Assembly (NCBI GenBank): GCA_900548705.1
Contig: URLF01000039.1
Span: forward strand, 1 to 24,634
Source of the DNA: an uncultured Porphyromonadaceae bacterium
Lineage (GTDB): Bacteria; Bacteroidota; Bacteroidia; Bacteroidales; Muribaculaceae
Reading direction: 5' to 3'
Length of the DNA: 24,634 nucleotides
Numbering within the stretch: position 1 is the stretch's first letter; every line of letters starts with the position of its first letter. Position numbers and translations under genes: made by a program. Shown here piece by piece: positions 14,396 to 22,532 of the stretch. Below the pieces are notes generated by a model. It saw only the letters and a list, made by a program, of their open reading frames with translations, was not told where the DNA came from and did no database searches.

Positions 14396-16069
14396 ATGAA
14401 ACGATTTTCATTAGTGACTGCTTTCGCTGTCTCATTGCTGAGCGTTTCCGCCGAAAGCGTCACCATCGAACACAATACCGCCGGAGGTCTCGAAGCGGAG
14501 CTTAACGCCGCCATCGCCGCCAACGACAAACTGACCTCAATGGCCGACATCACCGACCTGACCATCATCGGCGAGGCTGTGATGAACGCGACCGACTTCG
14601 CCGCAATTCGTAAGAATCTACGCCCGTCGCTTGTGAATCTTGACCTGTCGGGAGCTGTCTTCACCAACAACAAACTGCCTGGCGGAGACTATGACAAAGA
14701 GGGTATACTCCAGACAATGAATGTGGTCTCTGTTAAGTTGCCCGAGACATTGACCGGCCTTTCAGGGGGTGTGTTCTTTAAGTGCAGGAAACTGGAAACA
14801 GTCAACCTTCCTGATGGTATCAGGAGCATCAACCAATATTGTTTTTCGGGATGTGAGAAGCTGACGTTGCCCAGTCTACCTCCCAATCTGACCTCAATTT
14901 CGGCGGATGCTTTCCGTGGGTGTTCGTCACTGGTGCTTTCGGAACTGCCTGAGACGATAAAGACCATCGGCGGTGACGCGTTCAATGAAGACCAAGATGC
15001 AAAAGTGGCACTGGCAGGAATCACTTTCTCAAAGCTTCCCCGTGACTTGGTATCACTTGGTGAACGTGCTTTCAGAAGAACCAACGTTACATTCTCCACT
15101 TGGCCCGAAGGACTGACAGCAATCCCGGGGAGTGTCTTCTCCGCAACAAAAGTGCAGTTTTCCGCGCTTTCCCCGGATATCTCTTCGGTAGGCACTTACG
15201 CTTTCCAAAGCGTGAAAACCATGTCGGAATTCACGATTACAGACCAAGCCAATCTTTGGACTAAAATTCCTGACGGATGTTTCTTTGTGGCCACCGATGA
15301 TGTGGAGCGTACATTAATCTGCCGTGCACCTTCGGCTCCTCAAGCCACTGTGAACATTGGAACAAGTGCGTGGTCAGGCTCTTTCAGTCAGGTGGCTAAA
15401 AATCCCAATGTTACTTTCAAGGTTCTTGCTTCGAAAATGAAAAGCTATGAGGAAACAGCCCCGTATAACACGATGAATCTTGTCAGGCTGACGACAACTG
15501 TTCCCCAGCCGATTCTGGAACTTCCCGAGGGTATTGACGCAAGCCAGATTAAGGTTTCGCTATTCGTCTTTGATACCGACCACACCGATTTCTCGAAGGA
15601 GGTTCTCGAAGGTGAAGGTGAGTACAAGGTGACGTTCACTGACGAAGCCGACAGCAAGCTTTATGTCGAGGAAATCCGTTTCGAGTCTGCCGCCGCTTAT
15701 GCCGAGGGTGAGGAGGATACCGAGGCTCCGGTTGATCCGGACCTCCTTTATGCGGCTGACGGCGATGTCTCCTCCCTGCTCAAGAAAGGGGTGAATGTGC
15801 CTGTGGTTGTTGCTCCCGGCATGAATGCCGTGCGTGTCAAGGTGGCTCTTGCCAATAATGTGTCAGGTGTGGAGAATGTGGAAGCCGCCACTGCCGGAAT
15901 CACCCGTCAGGGTGACATCTTCTTCGCCGCCGTGGCCGGAATCAGGGTCTATGACCTTGCCGGACGTGTGGCCTTGTCCTCCGCTTCCAACACCATCGAT
16001 ATCTCGACTCTCCCCGCAGGGGCATATGTTCTCCAGGCCGGTAAATCCGTTGTCAAAATCATAAAATAA
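14396..16069 (+). CDS. BspA-type leucine-rich-repeat surface protein with type IX sorting tail
   Basis: This 557-residue protein has a signal peptide (1-about 18, ends L-L-S-V-S-A). Residues about 95-290 hold LRR_5/BspA repeats such as 'LPDGIRSINQYCFSGCEKL', 'LPPNLTSISADAFRGCSSL', 'LPETIKTIGGDAFNE' and 'LPRDLVSLGERAFRR'. A beta-rich region follows, and the end is a classic Por tail: 'GIRVYDLAGRVALSS' ... 'LPAGAYVLQAGKSVVKIIK'. BspA-like proteins are surface adhesins; members bind host proteins, mucin or other bacteria. It is unusual between glycosidases of a beta-glucan locus and its DNA is visibly less GC-rich than the flanking genes, hinting at separate acquisition. The ATG at 14396 gives the signal peptide; an earlier in-frame start near 14312 falls within the upstream hairpin. 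No convincing -7 box was found in front of it (14362-14369 is one base off). Confidence 0.87.
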   Translation: MKRFSLVTAFAVSLLSVSAESVTIEHNTAGGLEAELNAAIAANDKLTSMADITDLTIIGEAVMNATDFAAIRKNLRPSLVNLDLSGAVFTNNKLPGGDYDKEGILQTMNVVSVKLPETLTGLSGGVFFKCRKLETVNLPDGIRSINQYCFSGCEKLTLPSLPPNLTSISADAFRGCSSLVLSELPETIKTIGGDAFNEDQDAKVALAGITFSKLPRDLVSLGERAFRRTNVTFSTWPEGLTAIPGSVFSATKVQFSALSPDISSVGTYAFQSVKTMSEFTITDQANLWTKIPDGCFFVATDDVERTLICRAPSAPQATVNIGTSAWSGSFSQVAKNPNVTFKVLASKMKSYEETAPYNTMNLVRLTTTVPQPILELPEGIDASQIKVSLFVFDTDHTDFSKEVLEGEGEYKVTFTDEADSKLYVEEIRFESAAAYAEGEEDTEAPVDPDLLYAADGDVSSLLKKGVNVPVVVAPGMNAVRVKVALANNVSGVENVEAATAGITRQGDIFFAAVAGIRVYDLAGRVALSSASNTIDISTLPAGAYVLQAGKSVVKIIK

Positions 16070-16084
16070 ATCAAACAATTTCCG

Positions 16085-16092
16085 TAACTTTG
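16085..16092 (+). promoter_or_regulatory. -7 box upstream of the GH3-esterase genes
   Basis: TAACTTTG, an exact TAnnTTTG match, 75 bases before the GH3 start. The expected transcription start (about 16099) falls inside the hairpin at 16094-16140, so the two elements may interfere. No -33 TTTG is seen. Confidence 0.55.
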
Positions 16093-16093
16093 C

Positions 16094-16140
16094 GGGAGCC
16101 GCGCACTTCGCTAACATCATATTCCGGAGTGGCGGCTCCC
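16094..16140 (+). terminator. Hairpin between the LRR and GH3 genes
   Basis: GGGAGCCGC-CACT (16094-16107, with one extra G) pairs with AGTGGCGGCTCCC (16128-16140): 13 base pairs, one bulge and a 20-base loop. It starts 25 bases after the LRR gene stop. It can end that transcript, but it lacks a T-run and overlaps the likely start of the next one, so a 5'-leader role is also possible. Confidence 0.5.
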
Positions 16141-16166
16141 TGACTATTTCTTAAAGCATATCCTTG

Positions 16167-18413
16167 ATGAAAATATCCTTTGAAAAAATCACAGCCACAG
16201 TTGCGGCCTCTCTTATGGCCGCCTCCTGTTTCGCTTCGGGAGGTAGTAATCAGGCGATGGAGGCCCGCATTGACTCGCTGCTGTCGCGTATGACCCTCCA
16301 GGAGAAAATCGGCCAGCTCAACCAGCTTAATGCCGCACGGTTTGACACTCTCGGCGCGGCGGTGGCCCAAGGACGTGTGGGGTCGATTATCAATGAGGTG
16401 AATCCCGAGGTGGTGAACAAGCTCCAGCGCAAGGCCGTGGAGGAATCGCGGCTTGGGATACCACTGATTTTCGCCCGTGACGTGATACACGGTTTCAACA
16501 CTGTCTTTCCGATACCTCTGGGACAGGCCGCGACCTGGAATCCGGAGCTTGTGGAGGAGGGTGCCCGCATCGCCGCCATCGAGGCTACCGCCTCAGGCAT
16601 CAGGTGGACATTCTCGCCGATGATGGATGTGTCGCGTGATGCCCGCTGGGGACGTATCGCCGAATCAGCCGGTGAGGACCCGCTGCTCAATGAGCGTATG
16701 GGGCTGGCGATGATTCGCGGCTACCAGACCGACAATCTCGCCGACCCGACAGCGATGGCGGCTTGCGCCAAGCATTTCGCCGGTTACGGGTTCAGCGAGG
16801 CAGGAAAGGATTACAACACCACCTGGCTTCCGTTGCCGCTGCTTGAGGATGTGGTGTTGCCCCCATTCGCAGCCGCTGCCGACGCTGGGGTGGCTACCTT
16901 CATGACCTCTTTCAACGATATCAACGGTGTCCCCTCCTCCGGCAACCAATGGCTGATGCGCGAGGTTCTGCGTGACAAGTGGGACTTCGACGGCGTGTTG
17001 GTCAGCGACTGGAATGCCATAACCGAGATGATAAACCATGGCGTCGCCGCCGACAAGCGTGACGCCACCATGCTCGCCGCTGCCGCCGGTGTTGACGTCG
17101 ATATGGAGGGGCATTCCTATCCCGATGCGATGGAGGCACTGGTCAAGGAGGGGAAACTCGACGAATCGGTGGTTGACGGCCTTGTCAGGAATGTGCTGCG
17201 TCTGAAATTCCGTCTCGGTCTTTTCGACAACCCGTATGTCGATATGTCGAAACCCTCTCCCGCCTATGCCCCGGCTCATCTCGCCGCCGCGACGAAAGCC
17301 GCCGAGGAGGGCACAATCCTGTTGAAGAACAACGGACTGCTCCCTCTTGGAAAGGGTGTGAGGAAAATAGCTGTCATAGGCCCGATGGCCGACGCTCCCC
17401 ATGACCAGGGTGGAACCTGGGCTCCGGATCTCCAGCGCGACAGGTCGGTCACTCCGTTGGCCGCCCTGCGCAGGCTTTATGGTGAGAAGAACGTGGTTTT
17501 CGCCCCTGGCCTGAAATATACCCGCGACAAGAGTCTCGACGGAATACCTGCTGCGGTTGAAGCCGCCCGTGAGGCTGACGCGGTGTTATGCTTCGTCGGG
17601 GAGGAGGCTGTGATGTCGGGGGAGGCCCATTCGATGGCCGACCTCGACCTGAAAGGGGCGCAGACCGCCCTGCTTGAGGCTGTCAGCCGGACAGGCAAGC
17701 CCATGGCGGTAATCTTCCTTTCCGGCCGTCCGCTGACGGTCGGAAAGGAGATAGACATGGCCGATGCCGTGCTCTACTCCTTCCACGGTGGAACGATGGC
17801 GGGTGAGGCGCTGGCCAACCTGATTTCTGGGAAGGCTAACCCCTCGGGAAAACTTCCCGCGACGATGGCGAGGATGACCGGGCAATATCCTATTTATTAT
17901 GCCCACAAGAACACGGGTCGTCCACCGGAGTGGACTGTTGACCTTGATTCCATACCGGTGGAGGCTCCGCAGACATCCACAGGATGCACCTCCTATTACC
18001 TCGATGCCGGCAAGGAGCCGCTTTATCCTTTCGGTTACGGATTGAGCTACACGACATTCGACATTTCCGCTCCGCGTCTATCATCATCATCGATGGCTGT
18101 TGACTCCAAGACTCCGCTGACAGTCGAGTGTACGGTGACCAATACAGGAAAGATGGAGGGAGCCGAGACAGTGCAGCTCTATGTGCGAGATGTGGTCGGG
18201 TCGCTCGCCCGTCCGCTCAAAGAGCTGAAAGATTTCAGCAAGGTGACCCTCGCTCCGGGTGAAAGCCGGGTTGTCACTTTCACCCTCTCCCCGTCGCAGC
18301 TGGCCTTCCACAAGCTCGACGGCAAGCCGGTCATCGAGCCGGGAGAGTTCCAGGTATGGACAGCCGGAAACAGCGTGGATGGCACCCCGGTTTCCTTCAC
18401 CCTTACAGACTGA
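16167..18413 (+). CDS. GH3 beta-glucosidase, BglX-like, exported
   Basis: This 748-residue enzyme releases terminal glucose from beta-linked gluco-oligosaccharides, completing the work of the GH16 enzymes. The N-terminal GH3 barrel shows 'ARDVIHGFNTVFPIPLGQA', 'TFSPMMDVSRDARWGRIAES', 'KHFAGYG' and the nucleophile motif V-S-D-W-N with Asp281. The second domain has the probable acid/base Glu486 in 'EEAVMSGEAHS', and the C-terminus is the Fn3-like domain ('ETVQLYVRDVVGSLARPLKELKDF'). Length and domain order match periplasmic BglX. The signal peptide ends M-A-A-S-C near residue 21, so it may be a lipoprotein, though cleavage by signal peptidase I is also possible. ATG 16167 is preferred over the adjacent in-frame TTG at 16164. 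The esterase gene follows 31 bases later, probably in the same transcript. Confidence 0.94.
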   Translation: MKISFEKITATVAASLMAASCFASGGSNQAMEARIDSLLSRMTLQEKIGQLNQLNAARFDTLGAAVAQGRVGSIINEVNPEVVNKLQRKAVEESRLGIPLIFARDVIHGFNTVFPIPLGQAATWNPELVEEGARIAAIEATASGIRWTFSPMMDVSRDARWGRIAESAGEDPLLNERMGLAMIRGYQTDNLADPTAMAACAKHFAGYGFSEAGKDYNTTWLPLPLLEDVVLPPFAAAADAGVATFMTSFNDINGVPSSGNQWLMREVLRDKWDFDGVLVSDWNAITEMINHGVAADKRDATMLAAAAGVDVDMEGHSYPDAMEALVKEGKLDESVVDGLVRNVLRLKFRLGLFDNPYVDMSKPSPAYAPAHLAAATKAAEEGTILLKNNGLLPLGKGVRKIAVIGPMADAPHDQGGTWAPDLQRDRSVTPLAALRRLYGEKNVVFAPGLKYTRDKSLDGIPAAVEAAREADAVLCFVGEEAVMSGEAHSMADLDLKGAQTALLEAVSRTGKPMAVIFLSGRPLTVGKEIDMADAVLYSFHGGTMAGEALANLISGKANPSGKLPATMARMTGQYPIYYAHKNTGRPPEWTVDLDSIPVEAPQTSTGCTSYYLDAGKEPLYPFGYGLSYTTFDISAPRLSSSSMAVDSKTPLTVECTVTNTGKMEGAETVQLYVRDVVGSLARPLKELKDFSKVTLAPGESRVVTFTLSPSQLAFHKLDGKPVIEPGEFQVWTAGNSVDGTPVSFTLTD

Positions 18414-18444
18414 CGAAATTCCTTACTTACTCAATAAAAACTTT

Positions 18445-19746
18445 ATGATGCACAGACATCTTATCCTTCCGGCCCTGATGGCTGGGACACTGCTGACTGT
18501 CTCCGCCGCCGTGGAGGGGAAGGTCGACAAATCAAGCCTGCGGTGCTGGGAGAAGGGGGAGACCCCTGCCGTGACCGTTACCGTGACAAATCCTGACGGT
18601 ACGGCGGCGGATGCCTCCGTCACCCTCACGTTGCAGACCGACGCGTATCAACCGGTCGGGGAGCAGTCCAAGAGCGTAACCGTCGCTCCGGGCGATTCCG
18701 CCCGGGTGGTGTTCGACAACCTGTCACTTTCCCCAGGTTTCTACCGGGCGACAGTGAAGATAGGGGAGAGGTCGCTTGACCCGTTCAACCTCGGCTATGA
18801 TCCGACATCAATAGTCTCACCTGTCGACCGTCAGCCCGATTTCGAGGAGTTCTGGAAAGAAGCCCTCGGCGAACTGGCCGCTGTCGCCCCGGAGTACAAG
18901 CTGACGCGCGACCCTTACCGTTCGTCGGGAAACAAGAATGTCTATCTTGTCGAGATGAAATCGCTGCCTGACTCGACAGGTGGGGAACCGGTGGTGATAC
19001 GCGGTTTTTACTCCGAGCCAGTAGCGCCCGGCAAATATCCGGCCCTGATTACTTATCAGGGGTATGACGGAGGGACATCCCAGATTTATTACGGCAATCC
19101 CGACGACAAGCCGGGATGGATTGAGTTCTATCTCTCGACACGCGGACAGCTGCTCGACAACCGCGACGGGAAGAACCATTACGGGGACTACTTCGCCTGG
19201 AATTTCGGCGACAAGGATAAATATTACTACCGTGGGGCATTCATGGATGTGGTCAGGGCGATTGACTTCATCACTTCGCGTGAGATGACCGACACCACCC
19301 GTGTCTATGCCCAAGGGCAGAGCCAAGGGGGCGCGTTCACCGTCGCGTCTGCCGCTTTGGGGGGTGGCCGCATAAAGGCCATCGCTCCGGCCATCACATT
19401 CCTCGGCGACTATCCCGACTATTTCCGTGTCGCCCACTGGCCTGCTGAGGTGGCATTCCGTTGCCAGAAGGAAAAGGAGCTGACCGATGAGGAGATGTAT
19501 CGTTTCCTCTCTTACTTCGACTCCAAGAATCTCGCTCCTTGGGTAAAATGTCCGGTGCTGGCGACCTTTGGCCTTCAGGACCCGGTATGCCCTCCCCATA
19601 CCAACTTCGCTTCATACAATCTTTTCGATACCTCTGAAAAGAGCTACATAATAATGCCGGAGAACGGCCATTGGGTTACTCCTGACTGGTATGGCCGTTT
19701 CATGGACTTCTTCTACTCAGTGATGCCCCCACAGGCCAATGACTGA
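18445..19746 (+). CDS. Secreted acetyl-xylan-esterase-like (CE7/AXE1) hydrolase with N-terminal Ig-like domain
   Basis: This 433-residue protein has a signal peptide (about 1-20), an immunoglobulin-like beta-sandwich at about 25-125 ('AVTVTVTNPDGTAADASVTL', 'VAPGDSARVVFDNLSLSPG'), then an AXE1 alpha/beta-hydrolase domain starting 'PDFEEFWKEALGEL'. The nucleophile is Ser293 in G-Q-S-Q-G-G, with Asp379 in 'LQDPVCPP' and His409 in 'NGHW' completing the triad. CE7 enzymes remove acetyl groups from sugars and oligosaccharides, so it may clear acetyl groups that block the GH3 or GH16 enzymes. It sits 31 bases after the GH3 gene. Two adjacent ATGs (18445, 18448) are possible starts; the first is listed and used for numbering. 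The substrate is not readable from the sequence. Confidence 0.9.
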   Translation: MMHRHLILPALMAGTLLTVSAAVEGKVDKSSLRCWEKGETPAVTVTVTNPDGTAADASVTLTLQTDAYQPVGEQSKSVTVAPGDSARVVFDNLSLSPGFYRATVKIGERSLDPFNLGYDPTSIVSPVDRQPDFEEFWKEALGELAAVAPEYKLTRDPYRSSGNKNVYLVEMKSLPDSTGGEPVVIRGFYSEPVAPGKYPALITYQGYDGGTSQIYYGNPDDKPGWIEFYLSTRGQLLDNRDGKNHYGDYFAWNFGDKDKYYYRGAFMDVVRAIDFITSREMTDTTRVYAQGQSQGGAFTVASAALGGGRIKAIAPAITFLGDYPDYFRVAHWPAEVAFRCQKEKELTDEEMYRFLSYFDSKNLAPWVKCPVLATFGLQDPVCPPHTNFASYNLFDTSEKSYIIMPENGHWVTPDWYGRFMDFFYSVMPPQAND

Positions 19747-19765
19747 GGGCTGAACCGACTGTATG

Positions 19766-19807
19766 GGCGGCAGGAGCCATCCGGATTATCCGGCGGCTCC
19801 TGCCGCC
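19766..19807 (+). terminator. Long hairpin at the end of the GH3-esterase transcript
   Basis: GGCGGCAGGAGCC (19766-19778) pairs perfectly with GGCTCCTGCCGCC (19795-19807). Inside the loop CCGGA and TCCGG can form a second short stem. It begins 19 bases after the esterase stop. T's follow only loosely (CCGTTTGCCGGTTTT). It probably terminates or stabilizes the end of the transcript. Confidence 0.6.
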
Positions 19808-19921
19808 GTCCGTTTGCCGGTTTTCATACGGGATAGTGTCAGGATAGGGGCTATGAGGAAAATCCGACAAAAAATTTCAGGAAAAAATGAATATGGGGTT
19901 AGATAAATTCATAAATTTTTG

Positions 19922-19929
19922 TAAATTTG
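19922..19929 (+). promoter_or_regulatory. -7 box of the GH57 gene
   Basis: TAAATTTG matches TAnnTTTG, in an AT-rich stretch, 97 bases before the GH57 ATG. It makes GH57 a separate transcription unit with a leader of about 90 bases. Confidence 0.6.
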
Positions 19930-19952
19930 CAGTTGCTTACATTCATCAAAAT

Positions 19953-19978
19953 CAGGTCACCTTATACCTGTCTTTTTT
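19953..19978 (+). promoter_or_regulatory. Possible leader attenuator before GH57
   Basis: CAGGT (19953-19957) and ACCTG (19966-19970) form a short 5-base-pair stem followed at once by TCTTTTTT. This is the shape of a weak terminator placed in the leader, between promoter and start codon. The stem is short, so it may be chance. Confidence 0.25.
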
Positions 19979-20026
19979 AATTTGGATTTTCATATATTTC
20001 CAGATACTATCACCAATCATAATTCC

Positions 20027-22396
20027 ATGAAAAAAGCGATTTTAGGGGCAGCGTTGCTCGCCAGCCTGTCGGTTTCGGCCCAGCAGCCGAAAATTTACAT
20101 CGCCTTCCAGTGGCACATGCACCAGCCCATCTACACCCCGGGCGAGAATGTGATGGAAACCCACCAGGGAGGCTCTTTGAGCTACGATCTTCTCGATGTC
20201 TTCACTTCGCGCACAGGGGCTTACACCAACTGGCCCGCGCAGGCTGTCGACAAACTGATTGCCGCCAATCTGCCCGGTGGCGCACAGGTCTCGTTCTCCG
20301 GCTCATTGGTCGAGAACCTCAATGTAATCGAGCAGTCCACCAGCCATTTCCAGAACTGGAAAAAGAACTGGACTGACTATATTTCCAAGAAAACCGACAA
20401 GGGCAATCCCCGCCTCGACATGGTGGCTTTCGGGTATTACCATCCCCTGATGGCGCTCATTGATGAGGAGGATGCCCGCAAGCAGATTCAGAAGCACCGC
20501 GAATGTTTCGCCGAGAATTTCCCCGGGATGTCATACTCCAAGGGTATCTTCCCCCCTGAGAACGCTTTCGAGGAGCATATGATTCCGGCGTTGGTAAAGG
20601 AGGGAATCCAGTGGGCGATGGTCGACAATTCCCATTTCGACCGAACAGCCACCGGTTATCCCTGGGTCAAGGGTGTCTCCATCGTGGAGCCAAACAAGGC
20701 CGACATTCTTAACCCGAACCCCGAGGACTGGGTGCATATCGACGGTCTCTATTGCCCCGGACAGATTTCCGCCGGATGGGGCCACCGTCCCCATTGGATG
20801 AAGTATGTCGATCCCTCTGACGGCCAGGAATACAAGATGATTGCCGTGCCTACTTCCCTCGTGTATGGCAACGAGGATGGCCGTGGCGGCTTCGGCGCGC
20901 TCCAGTATGAGGCCTGCATCAGCCAGCTTGAGCCTTACAATGATGACCCCGAACATCCTATACTGGTGGTTCTCCATCATGACGGTGATAACCACGGAGG
21001 TGGTTCGGCAAGCTACTATGGCTCGAATTTCCAGAACTTTGTCAACTGGCTCAAAGCCAATCCTGACCGCTTCGAATGCACCACAATCCAGGATTATCTC
21101 GAAGCCTTCCCCCCTGCCGATGATGATATAATCCATGTCGAGAGCGGAAGCTGGTGGGGTGCAGGTGCCGATCCGGAGTTCCTCAAATGGAATGGCGACA
21201 AGGGAACCTATGCCGGTGCGTCCGAGCCTTACAGCCCCGACCATAACAGCTGGGGTATCATCACCGCTGCCTCCAACCATGTGAAGACCGCCGCCGCCAT
21301 CGCTCCCGACAACGCCGATGTGCGTGCCGCCTGGGATGAGCTTATGTGTGGCGAGACAAGCTGCTACTGGTATTGGGACGGCACTGAGGAGTGGGACTCC
21401 AAGCCTGCCACTGCCGCCAACCTCGCCGTTGCGAAAGTCGCTTCTGTCCTCGCTTCCGGCGAAGACAAGACCGGCCCCTCCATCTATCATCCCCAGCGCG
21501 AGCCTTACAACCCCGGTTCGACGGAGTGGGAGACAGTCAAGTCTTCTGACTTCACAGTGTGGAGCTACGTTTACGACCTCAGCGGTCTCAGCTCTGTCAA
21601 ACTCAAATACCGCATCGACAAGGATGGTGTCAATCCGTTGACATCCAACCAGAACGAGACATATGCCGGAGGCGACGAGGTAGGCCCCTGGCAGGAAATC
21701 GAGATGACCGGCAAGAGCATCGCGTCAATCACCAATCCTGTCCCTGCATACAAAGCTCAGGAATACTCCGCTGAGGTCAAGGGTCTCAAGGAGGTGCTTG
21801 TCGACTACTACATCGAAGCCACCGACACCAAGGGAAATGTGTCACGCTCGATGATTCTCCATGTGTATGTGGGTGACGGCAAGGGCTCCACTCCCGACGA
21901 TCCCGAGCAGCCTTCGGTACTCGGTTCCTACACCGTTTCTCCCGCACAGCCCACTACTGCCGACGTGATTACCATCACGGCTCCCAACGGACGTGAGGGG
22001 ATAATCCTCCATTGGGGTGTGAATAACTTCGAGAAGCCCATCCAGGCATATCTCCCCGAGGGTTCGCAGTATCATAGCGACGGTCTGGCCGCCCGCACCC
22101 CCTTCACTCGCAATGCCGAAGGTAAATACGAGGTCAAGATTGGCCCGTTCAACAATCCCGACCAGGCTGTTAACTACATCAGCTTTGTGACAAACACCGG
22201 CAGCGACTGGGACAACAACGGAAACAAAAACTACCGCATCAACATCAGCTCCACCTCGGCTATCGAGGAGGTGATGTCTGATTCCGAAGGTCAGGCCGAG
22301 TACTACACCCTCCAGGGCATTCGTGTCGACAACCCCACCGCCGGTATCTATCTTTGCCGCAAGGGTTCCAAAGTCACAAAAGTCATCATCCGCTAA
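20027..22396 (+). CDS. Secreted GH57-family alpha-glucan hydrolase with C-terminal accessory domains and sorting-like tail
   Basis: This 789-residue protein has a signal peptide (about 1-18, ends S-V-S-A before Q-Q-P) and a GH57 barrel. Motif 1 is H-M-H-Q-P (residues 30-34). 'GIFPPENAFEEHMIPALVKE' contains Glu178, the likely catalytic region, and 'HHDGDNHGGG' contains Asp319 and Asp321. GH57 enzymes are alpha-amylases, branching enzymes or glucanotransferases. After about residue 500 come beta-rich domains ('WSYVYDLSGLSSVKLKYRID'), then a starch-binding-like module ('ILHWGVNNFEKPIQAYLPEG' ... 'DNNGNKNYRIN'). The last 33 residues (757-789), 'EYYTLQGIRVDNPTAGIYL' and a basic end, match the tail of the beta-helix protein at 12813. 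ATG 20027 is chosen because it starts the signal peptide; the upstream TTG 19982 does not. Exact activity is unassigned. Confidence 0.9.
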   Translation: MKKAILGAALLASLSVSAQQPKIYIAFQWHMHQPIYTPGENVMETHQGGSLSYDLLDVFTSRTGAYTNWPAQAVDKLIAANLPGGAQVSFSGSLVENLNVIEQSTSHFQNWKKNWTDYISKKTDKGNPRLDMVAFGYYHPLMALIDEEDARKQIQKHRECFAENFPGMSYSKGIFPPENAFEEHMIPALVKEGIQWAMVDNSHFDRTATGYPWVKGVSIVEPNKADILNPNPEDWVHIDGLYCPGQISAGWGHRPHWMKYVDPSDGQEYKMIAVPTSLVYGNEDGRGGFGALQYEACISQLEPYNDDPEHPILVVLHHDGDNHGGGSASYYGSNFQNFVNWLKANPDRFECTTIQDYLEAFPPADDDIIHVESGSWWGAGADPEFLKWNGDKGTYAGASEPYSPDHNSWGIITAASNHVKTAAAIAPDNADVRAAWDELMCGETSCYWYWDGTEEWDSKPATAANLAVAKVASVLASGEDKTGPSIYHPQREPYNPGSTEWETVKSSDFTVWSYVYDLSGLSSVKLKYRIDKDGVNPLTSNQNETYAGGDEVGPWQEIEMTGKSIASITNPVPAYKAQEYSAEVKGLKEVLVDYYIEATDTKGNVSRSMILHVYVGDGKGSTPDDPEQPSVLGSYTVSPAQPTTADVITITAPNGREGIILHWGVNNFEKPIQAYLPEGSQYHSDGLAARTPFTRNAEGKYEVKIGPFNNPDQAVNYISFVTNTGSDWDNNGNKNYRINISSTSAIEEVMSDSEGQAEYYTLQGIRVDNPTAGIYLCRKGSKVTKVIIR

Positions 22397-22419
22397 TCCC
22401 CCTCAACCCCTCTGAATAA

Positions 22420-22448
22420 ACGGCTCCGGCTAACCCCGGGGCCGTTTC
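22420..22448 (+). terminator. Terminator after GH57
   Basis: ACGGCTCCGG (22420-22429) pairs with CCGGGGCCGT (22436-22445): 10 pairs with one G-U and a 6-base loop, followed by T-rich TTCCGTTTCCC. It starts 24 bases after the GH57 stop. Confidence 0.7.
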
Positions 22449-22501
22449 CGTTTCCCGGCCAACGGACTTGCCAGGGAGATGAACTTGCCAACTATTTTTA
22501 T

Positions 22502-22509
22502 TAACTTTG
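22502..22509 (+). promoter_or_regulatory. -7 box of the RhuM-like gene
   Basis: TAACTTTG, an exact TAnnTTTG match, 24 bases before the ATG at 22533. It lies inside the longer in-frame ORF that begins at 22479, which supports the shorter start. Confidence 0.65.
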
Positions 22510-22532
22510 CAGTTGGAAAAGATACAACCACA

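Noticed and set aside
22479..22532. Earlier start for the RhuM gene
   Set aside because: The -7 box at 22502-22509 lies inside it, and the extra residues do not resemble the family N-terminus.
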